Assembly: GCA_002410755.1 (NCBI GenBank)
Contig: DHOL01000009.1
Span: 1-6,794, forward strand
Direction: 5' to 3'
Length of the DNA stretch: 6,794 nucleotides
Origin: Ruminococcaceae bacterium UBA5391
GTDB taxonomy: Bacteria; Bacillota; Clostridia; Oscillospirales; Acutalibacteraceae
Shown: positions 1 to 6,321 of the stretch, piece after piece
How positions within the stretch are numbered: the first letter of the stretch is position 1
Layout: each line of letters starts with the position of its first letter
Translations under genes and position numbers: made by a program
Notes under the pieces: model-generated
Seen by the model: the letters and a program-made list of their open reading frames with translations, nothing else
The model's database searches: none
Told to the model about the DNA's origin: nothing

Positions 1-1377
1 GGAAAAGCGATTGTTGATGAACCGCCGTTTTCCATCCGGGAAGGCGGCATGATCCGGCCGGGGTTCAGCGAAGAGCTTGACGTCTTAAAGGGCGATATGA
101 AAGACGGACGCGGCGTGATTGCAAAAATCGAAGCGCAGGAGCGTGAAAAGACCGGTATCCAGAAGCTGAAAGTTGGTTACAACCGCGTTTTCGGCTATTA
201 CATAGAGCTTCCGAACGCCTACAAAAATCAGGCACCGCCGGAATATGTCCGCAAGCAAACGCTCACAAACTGTGAGCGGTTCATTACTCCGGAGCTCAAG
301 GAGCTGGAAGGGCGTATTCTCGGCGCACACGACAAATCCGTGCAGCTTGAATATGAGCTCTTTGACTCCGTCCGGAAACAGGTTGCTGCACAGACGGACC
401 GTGTACAGCGCACGGCACAGGCCGTAGCGTGCCTGGATGTGCTGCTTTCATTTTCACAGGTCTCCGCAGACCGCAGCTATGTGAGGCCGGTCATTAACCT
501 CAACGGCAGGATTGTCCTGAAAGCGAGCCGCCACCCTGTTGTGGAAGCCCTGCTTGATGAGCCGTTTGTCCCGAACGATGTTCTGCTTGACAGGGACGAA
601 AACCGGGTTGCCATTATTACAGGGCCGAACATGGCCGGAAAATCGACCTACATGCGCCAGATTGCCCTGATTGTCATCATGGCGCAAATTGGCTGCTTCG
701 TGCCGGCCGACAGCGCGGAAATCGGCATTACGGATGCCATTTATACCCGCGTTGGTGCTTCGGATGACCTTGCCGCAGGCCAGTCCACTTTTATGGTGGA
801 GATGGCCGAAGTGGCGGATATTGTGAAAAATGCAACGGCTGACAGTCTGCTGATTCTCGACGAAATCGGGCGCGGCACTTCCACATTTGACGGCATGAGC
901 ATTGCACGGGCAGTCCTCGAATATGTTGCGGATAAAAAGTCGCTCGGCGCGAAAACCCTCTTTGCTACCCATTATCATGAACTGACCGCCCTTGAGAGCC
1001 TTGTTCCAGGCGTTAAAAACTATAATATCGCTGTAAAAAAGCGGGGGGACGATATTACATTCCTTCGGCGTATTGTCCGCGGCGGAGCCGACGACAGCTA
1101 TGGCATCGAAGTTGCAAAGCTCGCCGGTGTTCCGAATAAAATCATTGTCCGTGCAAAGGAAATCCTTTCGGAACTGAATTCCGGCAAGAATGTTTCTCTG
1201 CCAAAGCACCTTGCTAAAAGGGAAAACAAGAAAAATCAGGACGAAGAAATGCAGATGTCCCTTACGCCGCCCGGGGAAGCTGAAATTATGAAACGGCTCA
1301 AGGCACTTGATGTCAATACCCTGACGCCGATTGAGTGCATGAATACTCTGTTTGAGCTTTGCAGGCTGGCAAAATAA
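1..1377 (+). CDS. mutS: DNA mismatch repair ATPase MutS, C-terminal half (5' end outside window)
   Basis: MutS recognises mismatches and small loops after replication and, on ATP binding, becomes a sliding clamp that recruits MutL. The frame is open from the first base with no start, so only the last 458 residues are present, about half of a usual MutS of roughly 850-900 residues. Visible parts are the end of the core/lever region, the clamp region (YNRVFGYYIE near 178-207), the Walker A motif GPNMAGKST (622-648), the DDLAAGQSTF segment (about 763-792), the Walker B motif LDEIGRGTST (856-885) and the FATHYHEL signature (961-984). A helix-turn-helix dimerisation segment follows (SYGIEVAKLAGVP, about 1096-1134). 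The mismatch-binding N-terminal domain lies upstream and cannot be checked. The tail holds QMSLTP (1252-1269), a plausible beta-clamp-binding motif. All ATPase residues look intact. It is followed by mutL after 59 nt. The family assignment is secure. Confidence 0.97.
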   Translation, partial: GKAIVDEPPFSIREGGMIRPGFSEELDVLKGDMKDGRGVIAKIEAQEREKTGIQKLKVGYNRVFGYYIELPNAYKNQAPPEYVRKQTLTNCERFITPELKELEGRILGAHDKSVQLEYELFDSVRKQVAAQTDRVQRTAQAVACLDVLLSFSQVSADRSYVRPVINLNGRIVLKASRHPVVEALLDEPFVPNDVLLDRDENRVAIITGPNMAGKSTYMRQIALIVIMAQIGCFVPADSAEIGITDAIYTRVGASDDLAAGQSTFMVEMAEVADIVKNATADSLLILDEIGRGTSTFDGMSIARAVLEYVADKKSLGAKTLFATHYHELTALESLVPGVKNYNIAVKKRGDDITFLRRIVRGGADDSYGIEVAKLAGVPNKIIVRAKEILSELNSGKNVSLPKHLAKRENKKNQDEEMQMSLTPPGEAEIMKRLKALDVNTLTPIECMNTLFELCRLAK

Positions 1378-1422
1378 GTGCCTGACCGGAAATAAAACGG
1401 AGCTTGCGGACCGGATGATGGA

Positions 1423-1430
1423 AAAGGAGG
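1423..1430 (+). promoter_or_regulatory. Strong ribosome binding site of mutL
   Basis: AAAGGAGG lies 6 nt before the ATG at 1437, close to the full anti-Shine-Dalgarno complement. It fixes the mutL start and argues against the in-frame-shifted ATG at 1415, which has only a weak GGAG (1399-1402) at a long spacing. This strong site fits mutL being the one gene here that is not translationally coupled by overlap to its upstream neighbour. Confidence 0.85.
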
Positions 1431-1436
1431 CGCGCC

Positions 1437-3347
1437 ATGGGGAAAATCAATGTTCTGGATAAATCCATTGCAGACCTGATTGCAGCCGGTGAAGTAGTGG
1501 AAAGGCCGGCATCCGTTGCAAAGGAGCTTGCGGAGAATTCCATTGACGCAGGTGCTTCGGTCGTGACCGTTGAAATCAGCAACGGCGGCTCAACTTTCCT
1601 GCGTGTGACGGATAACGGCTGCGGCATTGCGCGGGAGGACGTGCCTGTTGCATTCCTGAGCCATGCTACCAGCAAGATCTCTGGACGGGAAGATCTCTCA
1701 GCCATTGCAACACTCGGTTTCCGTGGTGAAGCGCTTGCCTCTGTTGCGGCGGTAGCACATGTTGAGATGCTGACGCGCACGGCAGAAGAGCTTGCCGGGA
1801 CACGTTACGGTATTGACGGGGATGGTGAGCAGCTCTGTGAGGATGCGGGCTGTGCTGTCGGGACGACGATCGTCGTGCGCGACCTGTTTTACAACACTCC
1901 CGCCCGCATGAAATTCCTGAAGAAAGATGTGACGGAAGGCAATGCGGTTGCGGCTGTCGTGGACAAAGAAGCCCTTGCCCACCCGGAGGTGTCAATCCAC
2001 CTTGTGCGGGACGGAAAGGAAACCCTTCACACTCCAGGTGACGGCAAACTGAAGTCCGCCATTTATGCTGTTTTTGGGAAAGAGTTTACATCCGGCCTGA
2101 TTCCCGTCGATTATGAGCTCAACGGAGTCAAAGTTTCCGGCTTTGTCAGCAAACCTGCCTCTGCCAGGCCAAACCGCAGCATGCAGAATTTTTTCCTCAA
2201 TGGGCGCTATGTAAAATGCCGTACGGCAATGGTTGCGCTGGAAGAAGCGTTCAAAGGTACGCTGATGGTTGGAAAAGTGCCGGCCTGCGTGCTGCATCTG
2301 ACAGTTCCCCTGCAAACAGTAGACGTGAATGTCCACCCGGCGAAAATTGAAGTGCGTTTTCTCAATGAAAAGCCCGTCTTTGATGCAGTTTACCATGGTG
2401 TCAAAGCCGCAGTCGGAAAGAATGATACACCCCGCGAGCTGAAACTTTCTGATTCGGCTGCGCCGGTATCCCGTCATTTGGAGGCATCCGGTGGCAGACA
2501 GCTACACTTTGCCGCACCTGCACCGCAGATTATCCGGCCTTCGGCGCCGCCCACTCCGGTACCTGCTCGGATGCCCGCTCCGGCTGTCGGGACGGAGCCT
2601 CTTCCTGCCCCTGCCGGGGAAGCGCCGTTCCGGAGCTCCTGGTACCGGGGAACCCCTGCTGCACCGGATATTGAATGTGACGATGAGGAAGAGGGAAAGC
2701 CTGCCGCAGTTCCTCCTGCCCTAGGGGAAGAGCTTGTGCAGGAAGCAGTTCCGCCGCAGCCTGTGTCGGAAAAGGATGAAGTACCGGAACGTCTGATTGG
2801 CGAGGCATTTGGAACTTATATCATTCTTGAGCGGGGCGGCAGCCTTGTTTTTATCGACAAGCACGCTGCACATGAGAGGCTGATTTATGAGCGGCTGAAA
2901 GCGCGAGGCGGCGAAGCCGACCGCCAGATGCTTTTGGAACCTGTTTCCGTAACGCTTGCGAAAAACGAGTATTCCGCTGTCCTGAATTCGCTTGATGCCT
3001 GTGCCAGGGCAGGCTTTGAGATTGAAGACTTCGGCAGCGGGACCGTGCTGGTCCGCAGTGCGCCGATGGTCCTCGGAGGGAGCGGCGTTGCGGAGGCTGT
3101 CATGGAAATCGCGGGCTACCTTGCCGCGAACAAGACGGATCTCACAACGGAAAAAGTGGACTGGCTCTACCACAATATTGCCTGCCGTGCTGCCGTTAAG
3201 GCTGGGGACCCTGCTTCTCCGAGGGAGCTGCTCGACCTTGTCCACCGTGTAGAAAAGGAGGACGTCCGCTACTGTCCGCATGGCCGCCCGGTCTTTTTCC
3301 TGCTTCCACGCAAGGCATTGGAAAAGAAGTTCGGGAGGATCCCATGA
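1437..3347 (+). CDS. mutL: DNA mismatch repair endonuclease MutL
   Basis: MutL is recruited by mismatch-bound MutS and, in organisms without MutH, nicks the new strand itself. The 636-residue length is normal. The N-terminal GHKL ATPase domain (about 1-330) has the catalytic glutamate E30 and N34 in KELAENSIDAG, DNGCGI (59-64), HATSKI (76-81) and GFRGEAL (94-100). A Pro/Ala-rich, acidic linker of roughly 115 residues (about 333-447) joins it to the C-terminal dimerisation and nuclease domain. That domain carries the metal-binding DKHAAHERLIYE (474-485), which matches DQHA-x2-E-x4-E with K in place of Q. It also has QMLLEP (497-502, a likely clamp-binding site), ACRAAVKA (582-589) and CPHGRP (613-618), and ends in a KFGR-type tail. 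A complete nuclease site is therefore predicted. The ATG follows a strong ribosome binding site, and the TGA overlaps the miaA start as ATGA. KELAEN instead of the usual KELVEN is a mild change. The identification is secure. Confidence 0.98.
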   Translation: MGKINVLDKSIADLIAAGEVVERPASVAKELAENSIDAGASVVTVEISNGGSTFLRVTDNGCGIAREDVPVAFLSHATSKISGREDLSAIATLGFRGEALASVAAVAHVEMLTRTAEELAGTRYGIDGDGEQLCEDAGCAVGTTIVVRDLFYNTPARMKFLKKDVTEGNAVAAVVDKEALAHPEVSIHLVRDGKETLHTPGDGKLKSAIYAVFGKEFTSGLIPVDYELNGVKVSGFVSKPASARPNRSMQNFFLNGRYVKCRTAMVALEEAFKGTLMVGKVPACVLHLTVPLQTVDVNVHPAKIEVRFLNEKPVFDAVYHGVKAAVGKNDTPRELKLSDSAAPVSRHLEASGGRQLHFAAPAPQIIRPSAPPTPVPARMPAPAVGTEPLPAPAGEAPFRSSWYRGTPAAPDIECDDEEEGKPAAVPPALGEELVQEAVPPQPVSEKDEVPERLIGEAFGTYIILERGGSLVFIDKHAAHERLIYERLKARGGEADRQMLLEPVSVTLAKNEYSAVLNSLDACARAGFEIEDFGSGTVLVRSAPMVLGGSGVAEAVMEIAGYLAANKTDLTTEKVDWLYHNIACRAAVKAGDPASPRELLDLVHRVEKEDVRYCPHGRPVFFLLPRKALEKKFGRIP

Positions 3348-4288
3348 TGGAAAAACTGCGGGTTGCTGCTGTCGTCGGGCCGACGGCTGTCGGGAAAACC
3401 CGGCTTGCTGTCAGCCTTGCTCTCCGCTGCGGCGGAGAAGTCGTTTCGGCAGACTCCATGCAGGTCTACCGAGGGCTTTCCATTGGCACTGCACAGCCGT
3501 CGCAGGAAGAGATGCGGGGGGTGCCGCACCATCTTATCGGCTTTCTTAACCCGGAAGAACCGTTCAGTGTCGCGGATTATGTAAAGCTTGCTTCCGGAAA
3601 AATCCGGGATATTTCAGCGCGCGGGAAACTGCCAATCGTCACGGGCGGGACAGGGCTTTATGTCCGCTCCCTGCTTTCCGGCGTGTCGTTTTCGCCGGAA
3701 GAAGGCAGCAGCAGGCTGCGTGCAGAACTGCGGCAGAAAGCAGAGCAGGAAGGCCCGCAGGCGCTCTGGGATGAGCTCTGCTCTTTTGATCCGGAATCCG
3801 CCGCCCATATCCATCCAAACAATATTGGCCGCGTCGTTCGCGCCATTGAGGTATACCGCCTTTCCGGCGTCACAATGTCAGAGCGGCAGAAGCACTCGCG
3901 GGATAACCCGCCGCCTTACGATACCGCCGTGATTGGCCTTGCTTTCCGGGACCGCGCAAGGCTATATGAAGCGATTGACCGCCGTGTTGACCGGATGGTG
4001 TCGGACGGTCTCCCCGCAGAGGCGGAACGCGTATACCATATGGAGCATGCCGAAACGGCTTCCCAGGCAATCGGCTACAAAGAGTTCTTTCCATATTTTC
4101 GCGGCGAATGCCCGCTTGCCGATGCTGTGGAGGCAGTCAAGCGCAACAGCCGCCGCTATGCAAAGCGACAGCTTACATGGTTCCGGCGGGACCGGCAGAT
4201 TCACTGGCTCTTTGTCGATGAATGCACGGAATCGGAACTCTTCCGGCAGGCCTGCGGGGTTTTAGCGGAAAAGGGGTGGGACCTGTGA
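3344..4288 (+). CDS. miaA: tRNA dimethylallyltransferase MiaA
   Basis: MiaA transfers a dimethylallyl group from dimethylallyl diphosphate to N6 of A37 in tRNAs that read UNN codons, which stabilises codon-anticodon pairing; MiaB and related enzymes may modify the product further. The 314 residues are full length. Visible signatures are the P-loop GPTAVGKT (12-19), SADSMQVYRGLSIGTAQ (35-51) with the putative catalytic base D37, TGGTGLYV (100-107), the NNIGRVVRAIEVY segment, AIGYKEF and the basic C-terminal RRYAKRQLTWFRR stretch. The start overlaps the mutL stop by 4 nt. GGGAGG at 3333-3338 serves either of two tandem ATGs (3344, 3347); the second has the more usual spacing, so the protein may be one residue shorter. 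In many bacteria miaA follows mutL and precedes hfq, but here no hfq follows and a membrane adaptor gene takes that place. The function is secure. Confidence 0.97.
   Translation: MMEKLRVAAVVGPTAVGKTRLAVSLALRCGGEVVSADSMQVYRGLSIGTAQPSQEEMRGVPHHLIGFLNPEEPFSVADYVKLASGKIRDISARGKLPIVTGGTGLYVRSLLSGVSFSPEEGSSRLRAELRQKAEQEGPQALWDELCSFDPESAAHIHPNNIGRVVRAIEVYRLSGVTMSERQKHSRDNPPPYDTAVIGLAFRDRARLYEAIDRRVDRMVSDGLPAEAERVYHMEHAETASQAIGYKEFFPYFRGECPLADAVEAVKRNSRRYAKRQLTWFRRDRQIHWLFVDECTESELFRQACGVLAEKGWDL
4271..4278 (+). promoter_or_regulatory. Ribosome binding site supporting the GTG start at 4285
   Basis: AAGGGGTG lies 6 nt before GTG 4285, inside the last codons of miaA. It is a good though imperfect match to AAGGAGGTG. 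It supports GTG 4285 over the upstream in-frame ATG at 4222, which would overlap miaA by 67 nt, and over ATG 4312, which would remove the basic residues before the membrane segment. Confidence 0.65.
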
Positions 4289-5577
4289 AGGACAGGGCGT
4301 TGAATCGTGTGATGCCCGGTATCCTGGCAATTCTTCTTCTGCTTTATGTCGGATATCAGGTTTACCATTCCAAGCATACGGAAGTCCAGACAGAAACAGT
4401 GGAGTATTACACGGCCTCCAATTCCGTACAGGCTTCCGTTGTGGCTCTTCGGAACGAAACACTCCTGAAGGCTCCGGCGGCCGGTGCAGTGGATTATATC
4501 GTTTCTTCCGGCGATAAAGTCTGTAAGGACGGCGTAATTGCGAAGATTTATGCGAACGAATCCCAGATTACCGCCCAGCATGAACTGGAAGATACGGACA
4601 GTGCTATTACTCAGCTCCAGAATCTTCAGCAGCCGGGCAGTACTTATTCCTTTAATACAGACACTGCAAACGAGCGGATCCTTTCCCAGGCTGCATCAAT
4701 CCTGAGCGGTATCCGTTCCGGAAACCTGACAGAAGCTTTTTCCGGAAAAGGGGATATCCTTAATCTGATGAACGAAAAACAGATTGCCACGGGTAAAGTG
4801 AAAAATTTTAACACCCGTATTGATACGCTCAAGGCGCAGCGTGAAGCGTTTGCCTCCAAGGCAGGCAAACCGACTGGTTCGGTTACGTCCCCGGCCGCCG
4901 GATATTTTATCCAGGATACTGACGGAATGGAAAATGCCTTCGATATTTCCAAGATTACGGCTATCACCTGTAGCCAGATTCGCTCGCTCCAGAACTTTAA
5001 GCAGGCGCCTGTTCCCGGGACAGTCGGAAAAATTGACGATAATTTTAACTGGTACCTTGTCTGTATGGTTCCCTACGACCAGCTTGCAGGCTTTAAAAAT
5101 GATTCGGACGGAATCGTTTCTGTCCGCTTTCCGTTTGTTTCCGGTTCTCCGATTAAGGCGTCTGTGGCGGCAGTTAACCAGTCGGAGGCGAACGGCGAAG
5201 CAGCCGTCGTCCTTTGCTGTGACGAGATGAACTCTGCCCTTGCGGGGATCCGGTGCGAAACGGCAGATATCAGCCTTCAAGAGTATACAGGGCTGCGGGT
5301 AAGCAAAAAAACAATTCACTATGAAACCCTGCAAAAAACCGTTGCGGACAAAAATAGAAAGAAATCCACCGTGAAAAAAGAAGTGGAAGGTGTTTATGTG
5401 ATGCATGGCAGCCAAATCAATTTCCGCCAGATTGTACCGCTGTTCAGCACGGACAGCTATGTAATCTGTCAGGCGAAGCCGACAGAGGGCAGTCTGATGA
5501 CCGATGAGACTGTAAAACTCTATGATGAAGTTGTTGTGGAAGGGACCGATCTCTATGATGGAAAAGTTGTCAAGTGA
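4285..5577 (+). CDS. HlyD-like membrane-anchored adaptor protein of unknown role
   Basis: This gene encodes a 430-residue single-pass membrane protein of HlyD/membrane-fusion-protein type. The GTG start overlaps the miaA stop as GTGA and has a ribosome binding site 6 nt before it. After a short basic N-terminus (KDRALNR) comes one hydrophobic segment (about 10-27), so the rest should lie outside the membrane. The first half of a lipoyl/barrel-sandwich fold is at about 62-93 (KAPAAGAVDYIVSSGDKV) and the returning half at about 198-210 (VTSPAAGYF), with a roughly 100-residue, largely helical insertion between, the usual adaptor hairpin. Beta-rich sequence follows, and the C-terminal part from G369 (GVYVMHGSQINFRQI, later YDEVVVEG) resembles the membrane-proximal domain of HlyD/MacA-type adaptors. 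Such proteins normally bridge a transporter to an outer component, but no transporter is in view and the organism looks Gram-positive. Its position before yggS and sepF suggests an envelope or division role, which is inference. The fold call is fairly sure; the function is unknown. Confidence 0.8.
   Translation: MKDRALNRVMPGILAILLLLYVGYQVYHSKHTEVQTETVEYYTASNSVQASVVALRNETLLKAPAAGAVDYIVSSGDKVCKDGVIAKIYANESQITAQHELEDTDSAITQLQNLQQPGSTYSFNTDTANERILSQAASILSGIRSGNLTEAFSGKGDILNLMNEKQIATGKVKNFNTRIDTLKAQREAFASKAGKPTGSVTSPAAGYFIQDTDGMENAFDISKITAITCSQIRSLQNFKQAPVPGTVGKIDDNFNWYLVCMVPYDQLAGFKNDSDGIVSVRFPFVSGSPIKASVAAVNQSEANGEAAVVLCCDEMNSALAGIRCETADISLQEYTGLRVSKKTIHYETLQKTVADKNRKKSTVKKEVEGVYVMHGSQINFRQIVPLFSTDSYVICQAKPTEGSLMTDETVKLYDEVVVEGTDLYDGKVVK
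5538..5545 (+). promoter_or_regulatory. Ribosome binding site of yggS
   Basis: GGAAGGGA, 9 nt before ATG 5555, lies within the 3' end of the HlyD-like gene. The distance favours the first of two tandem ATGs (5555, 5558). The earlier in-frame ATGs at 5522 and 5525 lie upstream of this site and would add residues not expected for the family. Confidence 0.55.
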
Positions 5578-6301
5578 GGAGCTGGAGCAGCGCTTTGCCG
5601 ACGTTGCCGAAAACCTGAAGGTAATTCGGGAAAACATGGCGGAAGCGGCAGTTCAATCCGGACGGAAACCGGAGAGTATCACGCTGCTTGCTGCAACGAA
5701 AACCGTGCCGGTTGAAGTCATTAACCGGAGCATTGAACTCGGTGTGGACCATATCGGTGAAAACCGGGTGCAGGAGCTGACTTCAAAATACGACAGCTAT
5801 CTTCTCAGCCGGTGCAAGCTCCATTTTATTGGCCATCTTCAGGTCAATAAGGTAAAATACCTGATTGGCAAGGTGGCAATGATTGAGTCTGTGGACAGTA
5901 TGAAGCTTGCAAATGAGGTTTCACGCCTCAGCGTAAAAAATGGCGTGACAACAGATGTGCTGCTGGAAGTGAACATTGGCCGTGAACCGAATAAGTCCGG
6001 TATCCTGCCGGAAGAGCTGCCGGAACTGCTCGAGGGAGTTGCCGCGATGCCTGCCATAAAAATCCGCGGCCTGATGGCAATTCCCCCGGCGGGCGCTCCG
6101 GAAGCGGAAACAATAAATTATTTCTTACAAATGAACAAATATTTTATTGACACAAAGAGCAAAAAAATGGATAATGTAGCTATGGACTACCTTTCCATGG
6201 GTATGTCGGCGGATTATCCGCTGGCTATCCGGGCAGGAGCGAACTTGGTCAGAATTGGGACGGCGCTTTATGGTCCCCGCAATTACAATAAAAATATTTA
6301 A
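5555..6301 (+). CDS. yggS: YggS/YlmE family pyridoxal-phosphate-binding protein (PLP homeostasis)
   Basis: This is a member of the YggS/YlmE/PROSC family, cytosolic single-domain TIM-barrel proteins that bind PLP, have no established enzymatic activity and help buffer B6 vitamers and amino-acid/keto-acid pools. From ATG 5555 the protein has 248 residues, slightly above the usual 225-235 because of a short N-terminal extension. Signatures are LLAATKTVP with the PLP lysine K49, IGENRVQE (67-74), HFIGHLQVNKVK (from H90), LLEVNIGREPNKSG, IRGLMAIPP, LSMGMSADY (213-221) and VRIGTALYG (232-240), which binds the PLP phosphate region. It overlaps the HlyD-like gene by 23 nt and precedes sepF by 20 nt. 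In Bacillus the orthologue ylmE is likewise just upstream of sepF (ylmF), so this synteny supports the call. The 3' third holds an AT-rich patch with a promoter-like sequence. The family is secure; no catalytic role is claimed. Confidence 0.96.
   Translation: MMEKLSSEELEQRFADVAENLKVIRENMAEAAVQSGRKPESITLLAATKTVPVEVINRSIELGVDHIGENRVQELTSKYDSYLLSRCKLHFIGHLQVNKVKYLIGKVAMIESVDSMKLANEVSRLSVKNGVTTDVLLEVNIGREPNKSGILPEELPELLEGVAAMPAIKIRGLMAIPPAGAPEAETINYFLQMNKYFIDTKSKKMDNVAMDYLSMGMSADYPLAIRAGANLVRIGTALYGPRNYNKNI
6147..6175 (+). promoter_or_regulatory. Candidate sigma-A-type promoter inside yggS, reading toward sepF
   Basis: A perfect -35 TTGACA (6147-6152) is separated by exactly 17 nt from GATAAT (6170-6175), one mismatch from TATAAT. 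The bases just upstream (about 6107-6146) are AT-rich, unlike the GC-rich surroundings, and could act as an UP-like element. Transcription would start near 6182, giving a leader of about 140 nt before the sepF ATG. The site lies inside coding sequence (FIDTKSKKMDNVAM), so chance is possible. No extended TG is present before the -10. Confidence 0.45.
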
Positions 6302-6309
6302 AAAGAACT

Positions 6310-6315
6310 GGAGGG
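6310..6315 (+). promoter_or_regulatory. Ribosome binding site of sepF
   Basis: GGAGGG sits 6 nt before ATG 6322 in the 20-nt gap after yggS. It fixes the sepF start, which is confirmed by the amphipathic membrane-targeting helix beginning right at this ATG. Confidence 0.8.
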
Positions 6316-6321
6316 CTTTTT

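Noticed and set aside
454..1209. A 251-codon open frame on the minus strand opposite mutS
   Set aside because: It mirrors the highly conserved MutS ATPase coding sequence, its translation shows no recognisable family, and no convincing ribosome binding site or promoter was seen. Long antisense frames arise easily opposite GC-rich coding sequence.
1378..1436. Possible terminator or promoter in the mutS-mutL gap
   Set aside because: No stable GC hairpin with a T-run and no paired -35/-10 hexamers were found; only the mutL ribosome binding site is convincing.
1429..1440. GGCGCGCC directly followed by an overlapping CCATGG at the mutL start, resembling engineered cloning sites
   Set aside because: The surrounding sequence is ordinary continuous genome with no vector or linker remnants. 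The match arises from a GC-rich spacer before ATGG and looks coincidental.
1863..1876. Perfect 14-bp palindrome ACGACGATCGTCGT inside mutL
   Set aside because: It encodes the conserved TTIVVR segment of the ATPase domain and does not extend further. It has no loop, T-run or repeated copy nearby, so it is best explained by codon choice, although a DNA-binding site cannot be excluded.
2430..2780. Proline/alanine-rich, low-complexity stretch in mutL, considered as a frameshift or inserted segment
   Set aside because: The mutL frame stays open across it and both flanking domains are in the same frame. A variable flexible linker at this place is normal for MutL.
4222..4284. Longer N-terminus for the HlyD-like protein starting at ATG 4222
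   Set aside because: It would overlap miaA by 67 nt, lacks a clear ribosome binding site and adds a Gly-rich segment unlike a signal anchor. GTG 4285 has a well-placed site and the usual 4-nt coupling overlap.
4696..5637. A 313-codon open frame on the minus strand opposite the HlyD-like and yggS genes
   Set aside because: It crosses the junction of two well-supported forward genes, including the conserved YggS start region. Its translation is rich in Arg, His, Asn and Phe without domain-like patterns, so it is a shadow of the forward codons.
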